DNA of 64,000 nt from the NCBI RefSeq assembly GCF_009674765.1, contig NZ_WKKF01000003.1, positions 1 through 64,000 on the forward strand, in the 5' to 3' direction. Positions 35,880 to 43,650 of this stretch are shown one piece after another. Origin of the DNA: Metabacillus idriensis (GTDB lineage Bacteria; Bacillota; Bacilli; Bacillales; Bacillaceae). Every line of letters begins with the position of its first letter. Position 1 is the first letter of the stretch. The notes below the pieces were generated by a model that was given only the letters and a program-made list of their open reading frames with translations, was not told where the DNA came from and made no database searches. The position numbers and the translations under genes are program-made.

Positions 35880-36437
35880 ATGCTAAAAAAACGTGATATT
35901 CAAGACAGTCAGCCGCTATATGATCAAATGGTTCACCCTGATGTCTTCCCTTTTGTGCGCCACAAAGCAGCATCAATTGATGAATATCTATTTTTAACAA
36001 AACAAACGATTGAAGCAGAAGAGCGCGGGGAATTGATTTCACGTACCATTCTCGATGAATGGGGCTCTCCAATCGGAACCATCAGTTTATTTGATATTCA
36101 GGACAATGCCGGGTTTCTTGGAACATGGCTTGGGAAGCCATTCCACGGAAAAGGCTATAACCAGGCTGCAAAAGATGCTTTTTTCAACGAGCTCTTTTTT
36201 GAGCTTGACATTGAACGTATTTTTCTCCGGATCAGAAAGAAAAACGTACGCTCAACAAAAGCCGCTGAAAAGCTGCCTTACGTTGTAAATGCAAACGAAA
36301 TAAGAAAGCCTCTTCTTGACGAAATCAATCAGGGCGAGGATATTTACAACTTATACGAAATTTCAAAAGACCTATATACTTTTTATACGATGCGCACCGC
36401 CTCAGAAATGGAAGAACAGCATCTTAAAGAAGCCTAA
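35880..36437 (+). CDS. GNAT family N-acetyltransferase (RimJ/RimL-like)
   Basis: A 185-residue protein with the GNAT fold: acetyl-CoA loop in GKPFHGKGYNQAAKD (about 78-92) and LDIERIFLRIRKKNVRSTKAAEKL (about 104-127), as in RimJ/RimL-type enzymes. The C-terminal tail of about 45 residues lies beyond the usual fold. The target amine is unknown. The ATG at 35880 follows a GGAGGG ribosome-binding site at optimal distance, and that site is inside an alternative hairpin of the leader, so translation is probably regulated. A terminator follows. Confidence 0.85.
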   Translation: MLKKRDIQDSQPLYDQMVHPDVFPFVRHKAASIDEYLFLTKQTIEAEERGELISRTILDEWGSPIGTISLFDIQDNAGFLGTWLGKPFHGKGYNQAAKDAFFNELFFELDIERIFLRIRKKNVRSTKAAEKLPYVVNANEIRKPLLDEINQGEDIYNLYEISKDLYTFYTMRTASEMEEQHLKEA

Positions 36438-36444
36438 TGAAACT

Positions 36445-36479
36445 AAACCTGCTCAGGAGATAATCGAGCAGGTTTTTTT
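36445..36479 (+). terminator. Terminator of the acetyltransferase gene
   Basis: AAACCTGCTC pairs with GAGCAGGTTT, followed by a T tract. Confidence 0.9.
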
Positions 36480-36520
36480 GTATGAGATTCCTTAAAGATG
36501 ACAAAAATAGTGCTGACACT

Positions 36521-36655
36521 AAGAAAAGCGGAGGCGCCCGTTTAGCGCAGGCATGACAGATAAGGATCCGACAGAAAAGGCGCTTTTTGCCAATACTTTC
36601 GGATCCGTTCTGGCCGAGGAGTTGGGCGGTAAAGCTAGACATCAAAGTGCAGAAC
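36521..36655 (+). repeat. Dispersed repeat family A, copy near yfhE
   Basis: It begins AAGAAAAGCGGAGGCGCCCG and carries the same core and end blocks as the copy at 3300-3441, with only a few differences in about 130 bp, which suggests recent spread or gene conversion. It lies between the acetyltransferase terminator and yfhE. Confidence 0.88.
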
Positions 36656-36697
36656 AGTGTATTTTCTCCTCATGACATAATAGAAAGGGTGAACGAA

Positions 36698-36826
36698 ATG
36701 GCAGATAAGAGAAAACGCGAAAAAACCCGCAATTCTTTAAGCGGTGCACAGGAAGTTACCTATTCAAGAGCATTTAAGATGGCTGACCGTGCCGGCGGAT
36801 ACATAAACAGCAAATCAAGTCATTAA
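36698..36826 (+). CDS. yfhE: YfhE family small protein
   Basis: A 42-residue basic protein beginning MADKRKREKTRNSLSGAQEV and ending AGGYINSKSSH. It starts at ATG behind AGAAAGGGTG. The SLS(G/S)AQEV...AFK.AD.AGGY pattern is that of YfhE. In B. subtilis yfhD and yfhE are neighbours near yfhF, as here. Function is unknown; a spore-related role is a guess. Confidence 0.8.
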   Translation: MADKRKREKTRNSLSGAQEVTYSRAFKMADRAGGYINSKSSH

Positions 36827-36907
36827 ATGCCAGCATACCTTCCTCCTGTTCAGATAAAACTAAAAATGAACACATGATGTTCAAGCTAACTTCAGGGGGG
36901 CTAAAAA

Positions 36908-37090
36908 ATGGGCAGAGCTAACAGCCAGCATTCTAGAAGCAAAAGCAAAAATAATTTAGCACAGGTTCCAAAAAACCTTAAAAAAGAATCTGACGGAGTT
37001 TATGAAGAATATTCGGCTGAACTCGCAGATCAAGCAGATAAAACGGCTCAGGCAAGAGCAAAAGCTGCTGATGAGCGTCAAGGGAAGTAA
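36908..37090 (+). CDS. yfhD: YfhD family small protein
   Basis: A 60-residue hydrophilic protein, MGRANSQHSRSKSKNNLAQV then PKNLKKESDGVYEEYSAELA and ending ADERQGK. It starts at ATG behind AGGGGGG. The central KSDG(V)...E(F/Y)S.ELADQAD segment is the YfhD signature. A strong terminator follows. Function is unknown. Confidence 0.82.
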   Translation: MGRANSQHSRSKSKNNLAQVPKNLKKESDGVYEEYSAELADQADKTAQARAKAADERQGK

Positions 37091-37111
37091 GCGATTTAGA
37101 TACGATTCAGA

Positions 37112-37141
37112 AAAGGGAGTGCATTATGCACTCCCTTTATT
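37112..37141 (+). terminator. Terminator of yfhD
   Basis: AAAGGGAGTGCA pairs with TGCACTCCCTTT around TTA, followed by ATTATTTTCTTTT. Confidence 0.85.
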
Positions 37142-37158
37142 ATTTTCTTTTAATGAAC

Positions 37159-37342
37159 TGTGGATAAAATTATCCACAGCCATGTGTATTTTGTGGATAA
37201 GATTAAAAAGACGCTTATTAATACAGTTAGATAAGAAATTATCAGATTTTTTAATAAAGTTGTGGACAACCTGACTTTAAACTGTGGATACTGTGCATAA
37301 ACCTGTGGAGCCTTTAGTTTTATGGATTTTTATTGTGGATAA
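37159..37342. promoter_or_regulatory. Cluster of seven DnaA boxes
   Basis: Four perfect 9-mers (TTATCCACA or its complement TGTGGATAA) lie at 37159-37167, 37170-37178, 37192-37200 and 37334-37342. The first two are opposed, 2 bp apart. Three one-mismatch boxes lie at 37261-37269 (TGTGGACAA), 37283-37291 (TGTGGATAC) and 37292-37300 (TGTGCATAA). A very AT-rich stretch (37201-37260) separates them. The density in 184 bp of non-coding DNA is far above chance. By analogy with DnaA-box clusters outside oriC in B. subtilis, it may titrate DnaA or mediate DnaA-controlled transcription. Confidence 0.8.
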
Positions 37343-37425
37343 ATATTTAAGGATTACTGCGCATATTTTCTTTGCTTTTTACAAATTTTAAATATACACC
37401 AATGATTGACATCACGATATCAATG

Positions 37426-37456
37426 AAAGAGCTGCCCGCAGGCAGCTCTTATTTTA
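37426..37456 (+). terminator. Terminator-like hairpin without an assigned upstream gene
   Basis: AAGAGCTGCC pairs with GGCAGCTCTT around CGCA, followed by ATTTTATTTA. The yfhD terminator lies 285 bp upstream and no gene lies between. It either insulates nasA or ends a small untranslated transcript from the DnaA-box region. Confidence 0.7.
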
Positions 37457-37481
37457 TTTATAGCACCTCTGACTAAAAACA

Positions 37482-37498
37482 TGTCATGTTTCCTTACA
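37482..37498. promoter_or_regulatory. TnrA box upstream of nasA
   Basis: TGTCATGTTTCCTTACA fits the TnrA/GlnR consensus TGTNAN7TNACA perfectly and lies 74 bp upstream of the nasA start. It differs by only two bases from the box upstream of nasB. Confidence 0.85.
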
Positions 37499-37571
37499 TA
37501 TATAAAGAAATCTAAATTCATTAATAGTAGAATAAGTGAATATTTAAAAAATTTAAACGGGAGAGATGATA

Positions 37572-38777
37572 ATGAAATTACATAATTTGAGAAAAAGCGG
37601 TCATGCCCCTTCTCTGTTTGCATCATTTCTTTATTTTGATGTCAGTTTTATGATTTGGGTTTTATTAGGCGCATTAGGTGTTTATATTACAAAGGATTTT
37701 GGGCTGTCACCAGCTGAAAAAGGATTAATTGTTGCCATTCCTATTTTAGGTGGATCATTATTCCGGCTCATTTTAGGTATTCTGACTGACCGCATTGGCC
37801 CTCGGAAAACAGCAATTGGAGGTATGCTCGTTACAATGATTCCCCTTTTATGGGGATGGTTATCAGGAGAAAGTTTAGCAGAACTTTATATGATTGGAAT
37901 CTTGCTTGGAGTTGCAGGTGCAAGCTTTGCTGCTGCTCTTCCTATGGCCAGCCGCTGGTACCCGCCGCACCTGCAGGGCCTTGCAATGGGGATAGCAGGA
38001 GCCGGCAATAGCGGTACACTTTTTGCAACTTTATTTGGACCGCGTCTTGCAGAATCAATCGGCTGGCATAATGTAATGGGATTAGCCTTAATCCCATTAT
38101 CTATTGTCTTCGTCATTTATGTGTTAATTGCAAAGGACGCTCCTTCCCAGCCAGCTGCTAAACCTGTCAAAGAGTATTTTAATGTCTTTAAAATGAAGGA
38201 TACTTGGTATTTCTGTCTGCTTTACAGTGTTACCTTTGGAGGTTTTATAGGTTTTACCAGCTTTTTAAGCATCTATTTTGTGGATGAGTTCGGTTTATCC
38301 CGGGTTAGAGCAGGTGATTTTGTTACATTATGTGTGATCGCAGGCAGCTTCTTTCGTCCAGTAGGAGGATTTATTGCAGATAAGATTGGCGGGGTTAAAC
38401 TTCTATTGTTCCTATTTGTTGGAGTAGCAATCAGCATGTTTGGCGTCAGCGTTTTATCATCTTTTACTGCCGTCACGATTCTGCTGTTTCTCGGCATGCT
38501 GTTTCTTGGTATGGGGAATGGAGCGGTCTTTCAGTTAGTTCCACAGCGATTTCCCGAGGAAATTGGTTTTATTACCGGAATTGTTGGGGCAGCTGGCGGT
38601 GTAGGAGGATTTTTTGTACCAAACATCCTGGGCACCTTAAAACAAATTACCGGAACATATGATGCTGGATTTGCAGTCTTTTCTGTTGTAGGAATTGCTG
38701 CACTGACGATTTTATTATCAGCACAGTTTTCATGGAGAAAGACTTGGGTTATCGGTAAGAAGTCGGTTAAAATTTAG
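37572..38777 (+). CDS. nasA: Nitrate transporter NasA (MFS, NNP family)
   Basis: A 401-residue major facilitator with about 12 membrane helices. The start [11 protein letters not shown] at 37572 is chosen over an ATG two codons earlier that touches the GGGAGAG ribosome-binding site. [20 protein letters not shown] is the NasA/NarK N-terminal hallmark, and the glycine-rich nitrate signatures GIAGAGNSG and [12 protein letters not shown] are present. It imports nitrate for assimilation. A TnrA box upstream indicates activation under nitrogen limitation. Confidence 0.93.
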   Translation: MKLHNLRKSGHAPSLFASFLYFDVSFMIWVLLGALGVYITKDFGLSPAEKGLIVAIPILGGSLFRLILGILTDRIGPRKTAIGGMLVTMIPLLWGWLSGESLAELYMIGILLGVAGASFAAALPMASRWYPPHLQGLAMGIAGAGNSGTLFATLFGPRLAESIGWHNVMGLALIPLSIVFVIYVLIAKDAPSQPAAKPVKEYFNVFKMKDTWYFCLLYSVTFGGFIGFTSFLSIYFVDEFGLSRVRAGDFVTLCVIAGSFFRPVGGFIADKIGGVKLLLFLFVGVAISMFGVSVLSSFTAVTILLFLGMLFLGMGNGAVFQLVPQRFPEEIGFITGIVGAAGGVGGFFVPNILGTLKQITGTYDAGFAVFSVVGIAALTILLSAQFSWRKTWVIGKKSVKI

Positions 38778-38869
38778 AAATCATTACGCATTTCCTTCTA
38801 TATTAGAGTTAAGATAGTGTCAAAAGGCAGATTCTTCATCCCTTTGACAAATAAGTTGGTAAAAATCAA

Positions 38870-38902
38870 AAAACGCTTAGGAATTTTCCTAAGCGTTTTT
38901 TG
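38870..38902. terminator. Bidirectional terminator between nasA and the UvrA-like gene
   Basis: AAAACGCTTAGG pairs with CCTAAGCGTTTT around AATTTT or a shorter loop, with A and T runs on both flanks, between two convergent genes. Confidence 0.9.
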
Positions 38903-38977
38903 AGGAAATTCTTGAGATACATATACTCCAAAACAACGAAGCTGCATTGGATGAATATGATTGAGCAATCTTTCAAT

Positions 38978-41900
38978 TTATTTACTTTGCTCAAGGCATC
39001 GATAAACCGCCATCATATCTCTTTTATTTAACTCACGAATTCGATTAAAAATTGGAATATCAGCAACAGCTTCCGGCAGTTCGCTTTCAGCAATAACATC
39101 ACTTACTTTGCCGGTCAGCCACGTTTGCACGTCTGTGCCATCCACGATTTCCTTGCGCCCTTCATCATTGATGCCACTTTCGTAACAACTTACACATGGA
39201 ATTGTTAATTTAAATACACCATCATGCAGATTATCTTCTGTTATTACTTTCTTTCCTTTACAAAATGGACATGGATAGCTTTTTTTAATTTTATTTATTT
39301 GGGTAACTAATTTTTTGTAACCAAATGCTTCATATACATATGTTAGTTTTTTGTATTTTCCATTTGTGAAATACTTATCTATGATCGTTTCTCTTGTTTC
39401 ATTGATAGCAGGAAAATCACAGATGGTCACTTGATTATTTTTGCTGATGAATTCGATATTGCCTTTGATTATGTTCCAGAATGGCAAGACATTTTGTAAT
39501 ACCAGTTCATAACCAGCAAAGCTTGCTAGTTCCAGTTCAAGCATTTTCAGCGCTACTTGTGTTTCCCTTGGCAATAGAGAGACATCTTCCGTCAAAGCCA
39601 CATCGCCGCCAACAATAGATTTCATTTTTACCAGTTCCGGTAACTCCCCTGCAGTTTTCATAACTTGATCAAGCGGCTGATGAATAATCTCACGAATATC
39701 CGTGTCGCCAAATTTGAGTTTTTTATGATGATTTAACACGGTGCCATAACAAATCGGACAAGTAATCATCTCTTTTGATGCTTTCATATGCTCTTTAATG
39801 ATCGATTTCGAAATAAACATATAACGCCCGATGATTATATTAAAGCCTTCCCATGTTCTCCGTGCCTTGCCTGCTTTATCATAGAATGACTTTTCCCAAT
39901 AACCATATAAAAATGTATGCTTTTCTGCTTCTGTCATCTCATTATAGCTTTTACTAATATCTTGACCAAGTTCAATCTTTATCTCATCAAATAGGAATTG
40001 TAATTTTGGATATTGATAATATTTTAATACCTCCATCACGTCTGAATGCAATAGGCCATCCCAAAATGGAACGGTTTTGTCCTGAATGACAACATCTATA
40101 TCAAATTTTTCAATCACGCGGCGTCCCGAACAGCAGGGACAATGATTTTCGTGAAAATAGAAATCGAAGCTTCCAGTATCTTTATTGGCCGGATGCGCTG
40201 CCACAATATGGTTGATCAGTCCGCCAATTTCATAGAGAAAACTATATTGGCTATACAAATGTCTTTCAAGATCAATGGCAATAACGGGAGCAATGGTTTC
40301 AGATTCGTATTCACCATAAATTAGACGGGCCATTGATGATAAGCTTTTTAAGATGCCGCCCTTAAAGACGTTTTCTGCATTCTTAAAATAGGCAATATGA
40401 TTTTCTTCTAAGTAGTGAATACCCTTTTGTTGCTTGAGTGATGAAGAAATATGCAATAGGGCAGCTCTATCTGCACTCTTTTTTTGATGAAAATAATCAT
40501 CATGACTGACAACATCAAGATGTTCAACAGGTGCCAGCTGTCTTTTACCAAAATCAACGATAAAATCAGAGCTTTCTAACATATAGGCATTATGTTCAAT
40601 CATCATGATTGAGACAGATTCATCCTGCAGAATGACCCTTACACTATCAATGAATTGGTTTAAAATATTTTGTGATAAACCTTTTGAAGGCTCGTCAAAA
40701 ATAAACAGCGTGTGGGGGTTTCTTGAGTTCGAAAACAGCTCAGAAACTAAATGAACACATTGAAATTCGCCTGTCGACAAGGTTTGTGTTTTTCTTTCTA
40801 GCGTCAAATAACCAAGTCCCAGTTTGATCAGTAAACTCAAGCGTTTATAAGCAACGTCTTCATTTGGAAGGTCCTGGATAATATCTTCAATTGAGCGCTG
40901 AAAAATGTCATCAATATCTTCGCTGTATTTGGTGAGTTTCTTTTTGATATCAAGAAAAGTCGCAACGGTTGACCGGCTGGTAATCGACTGATTTCGATCC
41001 TGCCCTACCATAACCAGTTTATCTTTTGGATACCGTTTCTGAAAATCCTTGGAGATACACTCATTTACAAGAGTCGATTTCCCGCATCCCGACTCACCAG
41101 TAAAGGTTACAAGTCTATTTTTCGGAATCTGAATTTCAGCCATTTGAATATTACGGCAGTATAGATCATGAAATTGATAGTAATCTGTTGGCGTTTCCTT
41201 ATTCCGTTCCCTAAAAACAGGTTTTGGACGAGGCGATTCTTCGACAATTTTTCCACCGTATTTACCGCTGCCAGGTCCAAAGAACAATTGCTCATCCGCC
41301 GTATCCAGCACTGTATCAGAATGATCAATAAGCCAAATTTGATTCTTATAGCCTAATTGTTTAATCTGTTCTAAAATTTTCAATAGGGTTTGATGATCAA
41401 GGCCCACAGAGATTTCATCAATAATAATCACGGTATTTTCACTTACTGCCATGAATTCTGCCAAGTAAAGCCGTGTTAATTCCCCTCCTGACAATGTACC
41501 CATGATCCGGTTTAATGTTAAGTAACCAATATTCATATTGATTATATTTTTAAGAATATGCTGTTTTGCTTCATTAATATGTAATTCCTCTGAAAGAGAA
41601 TGAATCGATTCAATGCTTAAATTGTTGAGATCGGAAATACTATGCGGCTGATTCCATAAATCTATCTTATATTGCTCAACTTCCGGATTATAACGCCTGC
41701 CCTCACACTTTTTACATTCGACATTTTTGGTAGTACCGCGTCCTTTACACTCAACACACCAGCCTAATGCATTATTAAAGGAAAAAACTTCTGGAGAAAG
41801 ATTAAATTTTTCCGCAAGCGTAACACGAATCTCTTTAAACACACCGGTATGGGTGCCAATCGTTGACCGCGGATTAGAAGAAATCGATGATTTCCCGAGA

Positions 41901-42148
41901 AAAAGCACTAAAGGTATTTCTTCCATCTTGATGGCACTGAAATTCGTTTCCATTATATTAGAAAATAAATACTGATATTCAGCCTTTGGCAATAAGGAAA
42001 CGAGACGCTTCTTGGATTCTTCGCCAATAGCTTGACAAAATGTGGTTTTGCCAGATCCGGATAAACCAGCAACTCCCAACGATTTATCTACTGGCAGTAT
42101 TGCATCTAATTTATTAATATTGTTCGAAATTAATTGATTTATTTTCAT
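38978..42148 (-). CDS. UvrA-like double ABC ATPase with novel zinc-rich C-terminal half
   Basis: 1056 residues. NBD1: Walker A GLSGSGKTT (28-36), NPRSTIGTHTG as in UvrA, one zinc module C131/C134/C145/C148, signature LSGGE (219-223), Walker B IIIDEISVGL. NBD2: Walker A GESGCGKST (351-359), altered signature LSTGE (457-461), Walker B LFIFDEPSKGL (481-491). The UvrB-binding and DNA-insertion domains of true UvrA are absent. Residues about 550-1056 match nothing I know and carry CPCC (670-673), CPIC (797-800), CPFC (960-963) and CVSC (985-988). Not a housekeeping uvrA. Possibly a nucleic-acid or resistance ATPase; function unknown. It starts at ATG behind AAAGGATA and splits the nas cluster. Confidence 0.8.
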   Translation of the reverse strand: MKINQLISNNINKLDAILPVDKSLGVAGLSGSGKTTFCQAIGEESKKRLVSLLPKAEYQYLFSNIMETNFSAIKMEEIPLVLFLGKSSISSNPRSTIGTHTGVFKEIRVTLAEKFNLSPEVFSFNNALGWCVECKGRGTTKNVECKKCEGRRYNPEVEQYKIDLWNQPHSISDLNNLSIESIHSLSEELHINEAKQHILKNIINMNIGYLTLNRIMGTLSGGELTRLYLAEFMAVSENTVIIIDEISVGLDHQTLLKILEQIKQLGYKNQIWLIDHSDTVLDTADEQLFFGPGSGKYGGKIVEESPRPKPVFRERNKETPTDYYQFHDLYCRNIQMAEIQIPKNRLVTFTGESGCGKSTLVNECISKDFQKRYPKDKLVMVGQDRNQSITSRSTVATFLDIKKKLTKYSEDIDDIFQRSIEDIIQDLPNEDVAYKRLSLLIKLGLGYLTLERKTQTLSTGEFQCVHLVSELFSNSRNPHTLFIFDEPSKGLSQNILNQFIDSVRVILQDESVSIMMIEHNAYMLESSDFIVDFGKRQLAPVEHLDVVSHDDYFHQKKSADRAALLHISSSLKQQKGIHYLEENHIAYFKNAENVFKGGILKSLSSMARLIYGEYESETIAPVIAIDLERHLYSQYSFLYEIGGLINHIVAAHPANKDTGSFDFYFHENHCPCCSGRRVIEKFDIDVVIQDKTVPFWDGLLHSDVMEVLKYYQYPKLQFLFDEIKIELGQDISKSYNEMTEAEKHTFLYGYWEKSFYDKAGKARRTWEGFNIIIGRYMFISKSIIKEHMKASKEMITCPICYGTVLNHHKKLKFGDTDIREIIHQPLDQVMKTAGELPELVKMKSIVGGDVALTEDVSLLPRETQVALKMLELELASFAGYELVLQNVLPFWNIIKGNIEFISKNNQVTICDFPAINETRETIIDKYFTNGKYKKLTYVYEAFGYKKLVTQINKIKKSYPCPFCKGKKVITEDNLHDGVFKLTIPCVSCYESGINDEGRKEIVDGTDVQTWLTGKVSDVIAESELPEAVADIPIFNRIRELNKRDMMAVYRCLEQSK

Positions 42149-42450
42149 TATGATATCCTTTCAATTCTCTAAATTTAGTCTTTCCATGTTTGTATAAATG
42201 ATAATATATATAGTCGTTTTTAAATCGGCACACATCCTGCAAAGGTTTCACTTACCTCTTCAGTTATTTTAAAATAAACTTCTTCAATCACCCTGTCATG
42301 TTTGCTTAATACCAATTATTTCAAAATCACAGAATTAACTCAATCTTTTATTCCACTAAAAAAAGACACTTACCTTATTATAGATAAGCGCCCAATTGTA
42401 AATCAAAGCAGTTAACCAGCATTTATAATATAAATAGATATAGATCAGCC
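42149..42450. other. Gap between the UvrA-like gene and nasF
   Basis: 302 bp of AT-rich DNA. It contains a 31-codon minus-strand frame (42220-42315) without a ribosome-binding site, ending ...EEVSETFAGCVPI, which may be the decayed tail of a lost gene. No terminator with a good T tract was seen after nasF, so the UvrA-like gene could be transcribed from nasF or from a promoter here. Confidence 0.5.
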
Positions 42451-43221
42451 TTAAATAAATACCTTCTCTCTTTTCCTTTGTGAAAACCAAGCTAAACGCT
42501 CCGACAATTTAACAACTTCTCCTATTATAATCATGGCCGGGTTTGTGATTTCTTCACTTCTAACAGATTCCACTATTGATTCGAGGGTACCTGTTACAAT
42601 ACGCTGATTCATTGTCGTTCCTTGTTCAATGACAGCGATTGGCGTTTGAGGATTTTTACCGCAGGATTGAAGCTTTCTGCATATATAAGGAAGGTTTTTT
42701 ATTCCCATGTAAATGGATATAGTATCAACACCTTTCGCTAAATAATCCCATCGGATGTTATCCGGTTTACCTGTTTTACAGTGACCTGTGACAAATGCTA
42801 TGGAACCCCCAAACTCCCTGTGGGTAACAGGAATGCCAGCATACGCAGGAGCCGCTATTCCCGCTGTTATTCCAGGAACAATTTCAAATGTAATGCCATG
42901 TCGGGCAAGAACTTCTGCCTCTTCTCCGCCCCGCCCGAAGATGAATGGATCACCGCCTTTTAATCGCACAACAGTTTTACCTTGAAGAGATTTTTCAACG
43001 AGCAACTTCTGAATAACCTCCTGTGAGACACAGTGATTCCCCGGAATTTTACCGCAGTATATGAGCTCAGCCTCTTCCTTCCCATATTCCAGCAAGACTG
43101 GATTGACTAAACGGTCGTATAGAATGACATCCGCTGCTGCAAGACATTTCACAGCTTTGAGAGTAATTAATTCCGGGTCACCTGGTCCTGCTCCAACGAT
43201 ATATACTTTTCCCTTTTTCAT
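42451..43221 (-). CDS. nasF: Uroporphyrinogen-III C-methyltransferase NasF
   Basis: A 256-residue SUMT with GAGPGDPELITLKAV (about 9-23), VVRLKGGDPFIFGRGGEE (about 83-100) and VPGITAGIAAPAYAGIPVTHR, the class signatures. It methylates uroporphyrinogen III twice to precorrin-2, the first step to siroheme required by nitrite reductase NasD. There is no CysG-type dehydrogenase/ferrochelatase domain, so the later steps are encoded elsewhere. It is last in the nasDEF group, 73 bp after nasE. Confidence 0.93.
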   Translation of the reverse strand: MKKGKVYIVGAGPGDPELITLKAVKCLAAADVILYDRLVNPVLLEYGKEEAELIYCGKIPGNHCVSQEVIQKLLVEKSLQGKTVVRLKGGDPFIFGRGGEEAEVLARHGITFEIVPGITAGIAAPAYAGIPVTHREFGGSIAFVTGHCKTGKPDNIRWDYLAKGVDTISIYMGIKNLPYICRKLQSCGKNPQTPIAVIEQGTTMNQRIVTGTLESIVESVRSEEITNPAMIIIGEVVKLSERLAWFSQRKREKVFI

Positions 43222-43294
43222 CCTTTTCCTCCCAATCTGCTCATTCCCTTACTGATTCAGGACTTCATACTGTTTGCAATAACCGGATCCCATT

Positions 43295-43615
43295 CTATAA
43301 AAGAAGGTAAATATCATTGTCATCTATTATCGTTTGATACGTTTTAACACAGCCTGCATCTGGCTCCTGGACATTGCCATCATCTAAACAGATTTTCCAG
43401 TCATGCATTGGACAATAAACATATTCGCCGCTGACAATTCCTTCTGTTAGCACCCCTCCTTTATGAGGACATCGGTTTTCGACTGCACGGACTCTTCCGT
43501 CTGATAATCTGAATACCGCAACCTCATTGCCCTCAACACGAACCGTTTTTCCTAAACGTTCTGGAAGTTCATCAGCAGCACAAACGAGCACTTTTGTTAA
43601 ACTATTGTTTACCAT
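43295..43615 (-). CDS. nasE: Nitrite reductase small subunit NasE (NirD)
   Basis: A 106-residue Rieske-fold protein with the [2Fe-2S] ligands C-x-H in ENRCPHKGG and C-x2-H in VYCPMHDWK. It is the small subunit of the NAD(P)H-dependent siroheme nitrite reductase. The start has GGGGGAAA. It lies 35 bp after nasD, as expected for an operon. Confidence 0.92.
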   Translation of the reverse strand: MVNNSLTKVLVCAADELPERLGKTVRVEGNEVAVFRLSDGRVRAVENRCPHKGGVLTEGIVSGEYVYCPMHDWKICLDDGNVQEPDAGCVKTYQTIIDDNDIYLLL

Positions 43616-43650
43616 GAATGATTTCCCCCTAATCTTTTCAGACCGCTGTT

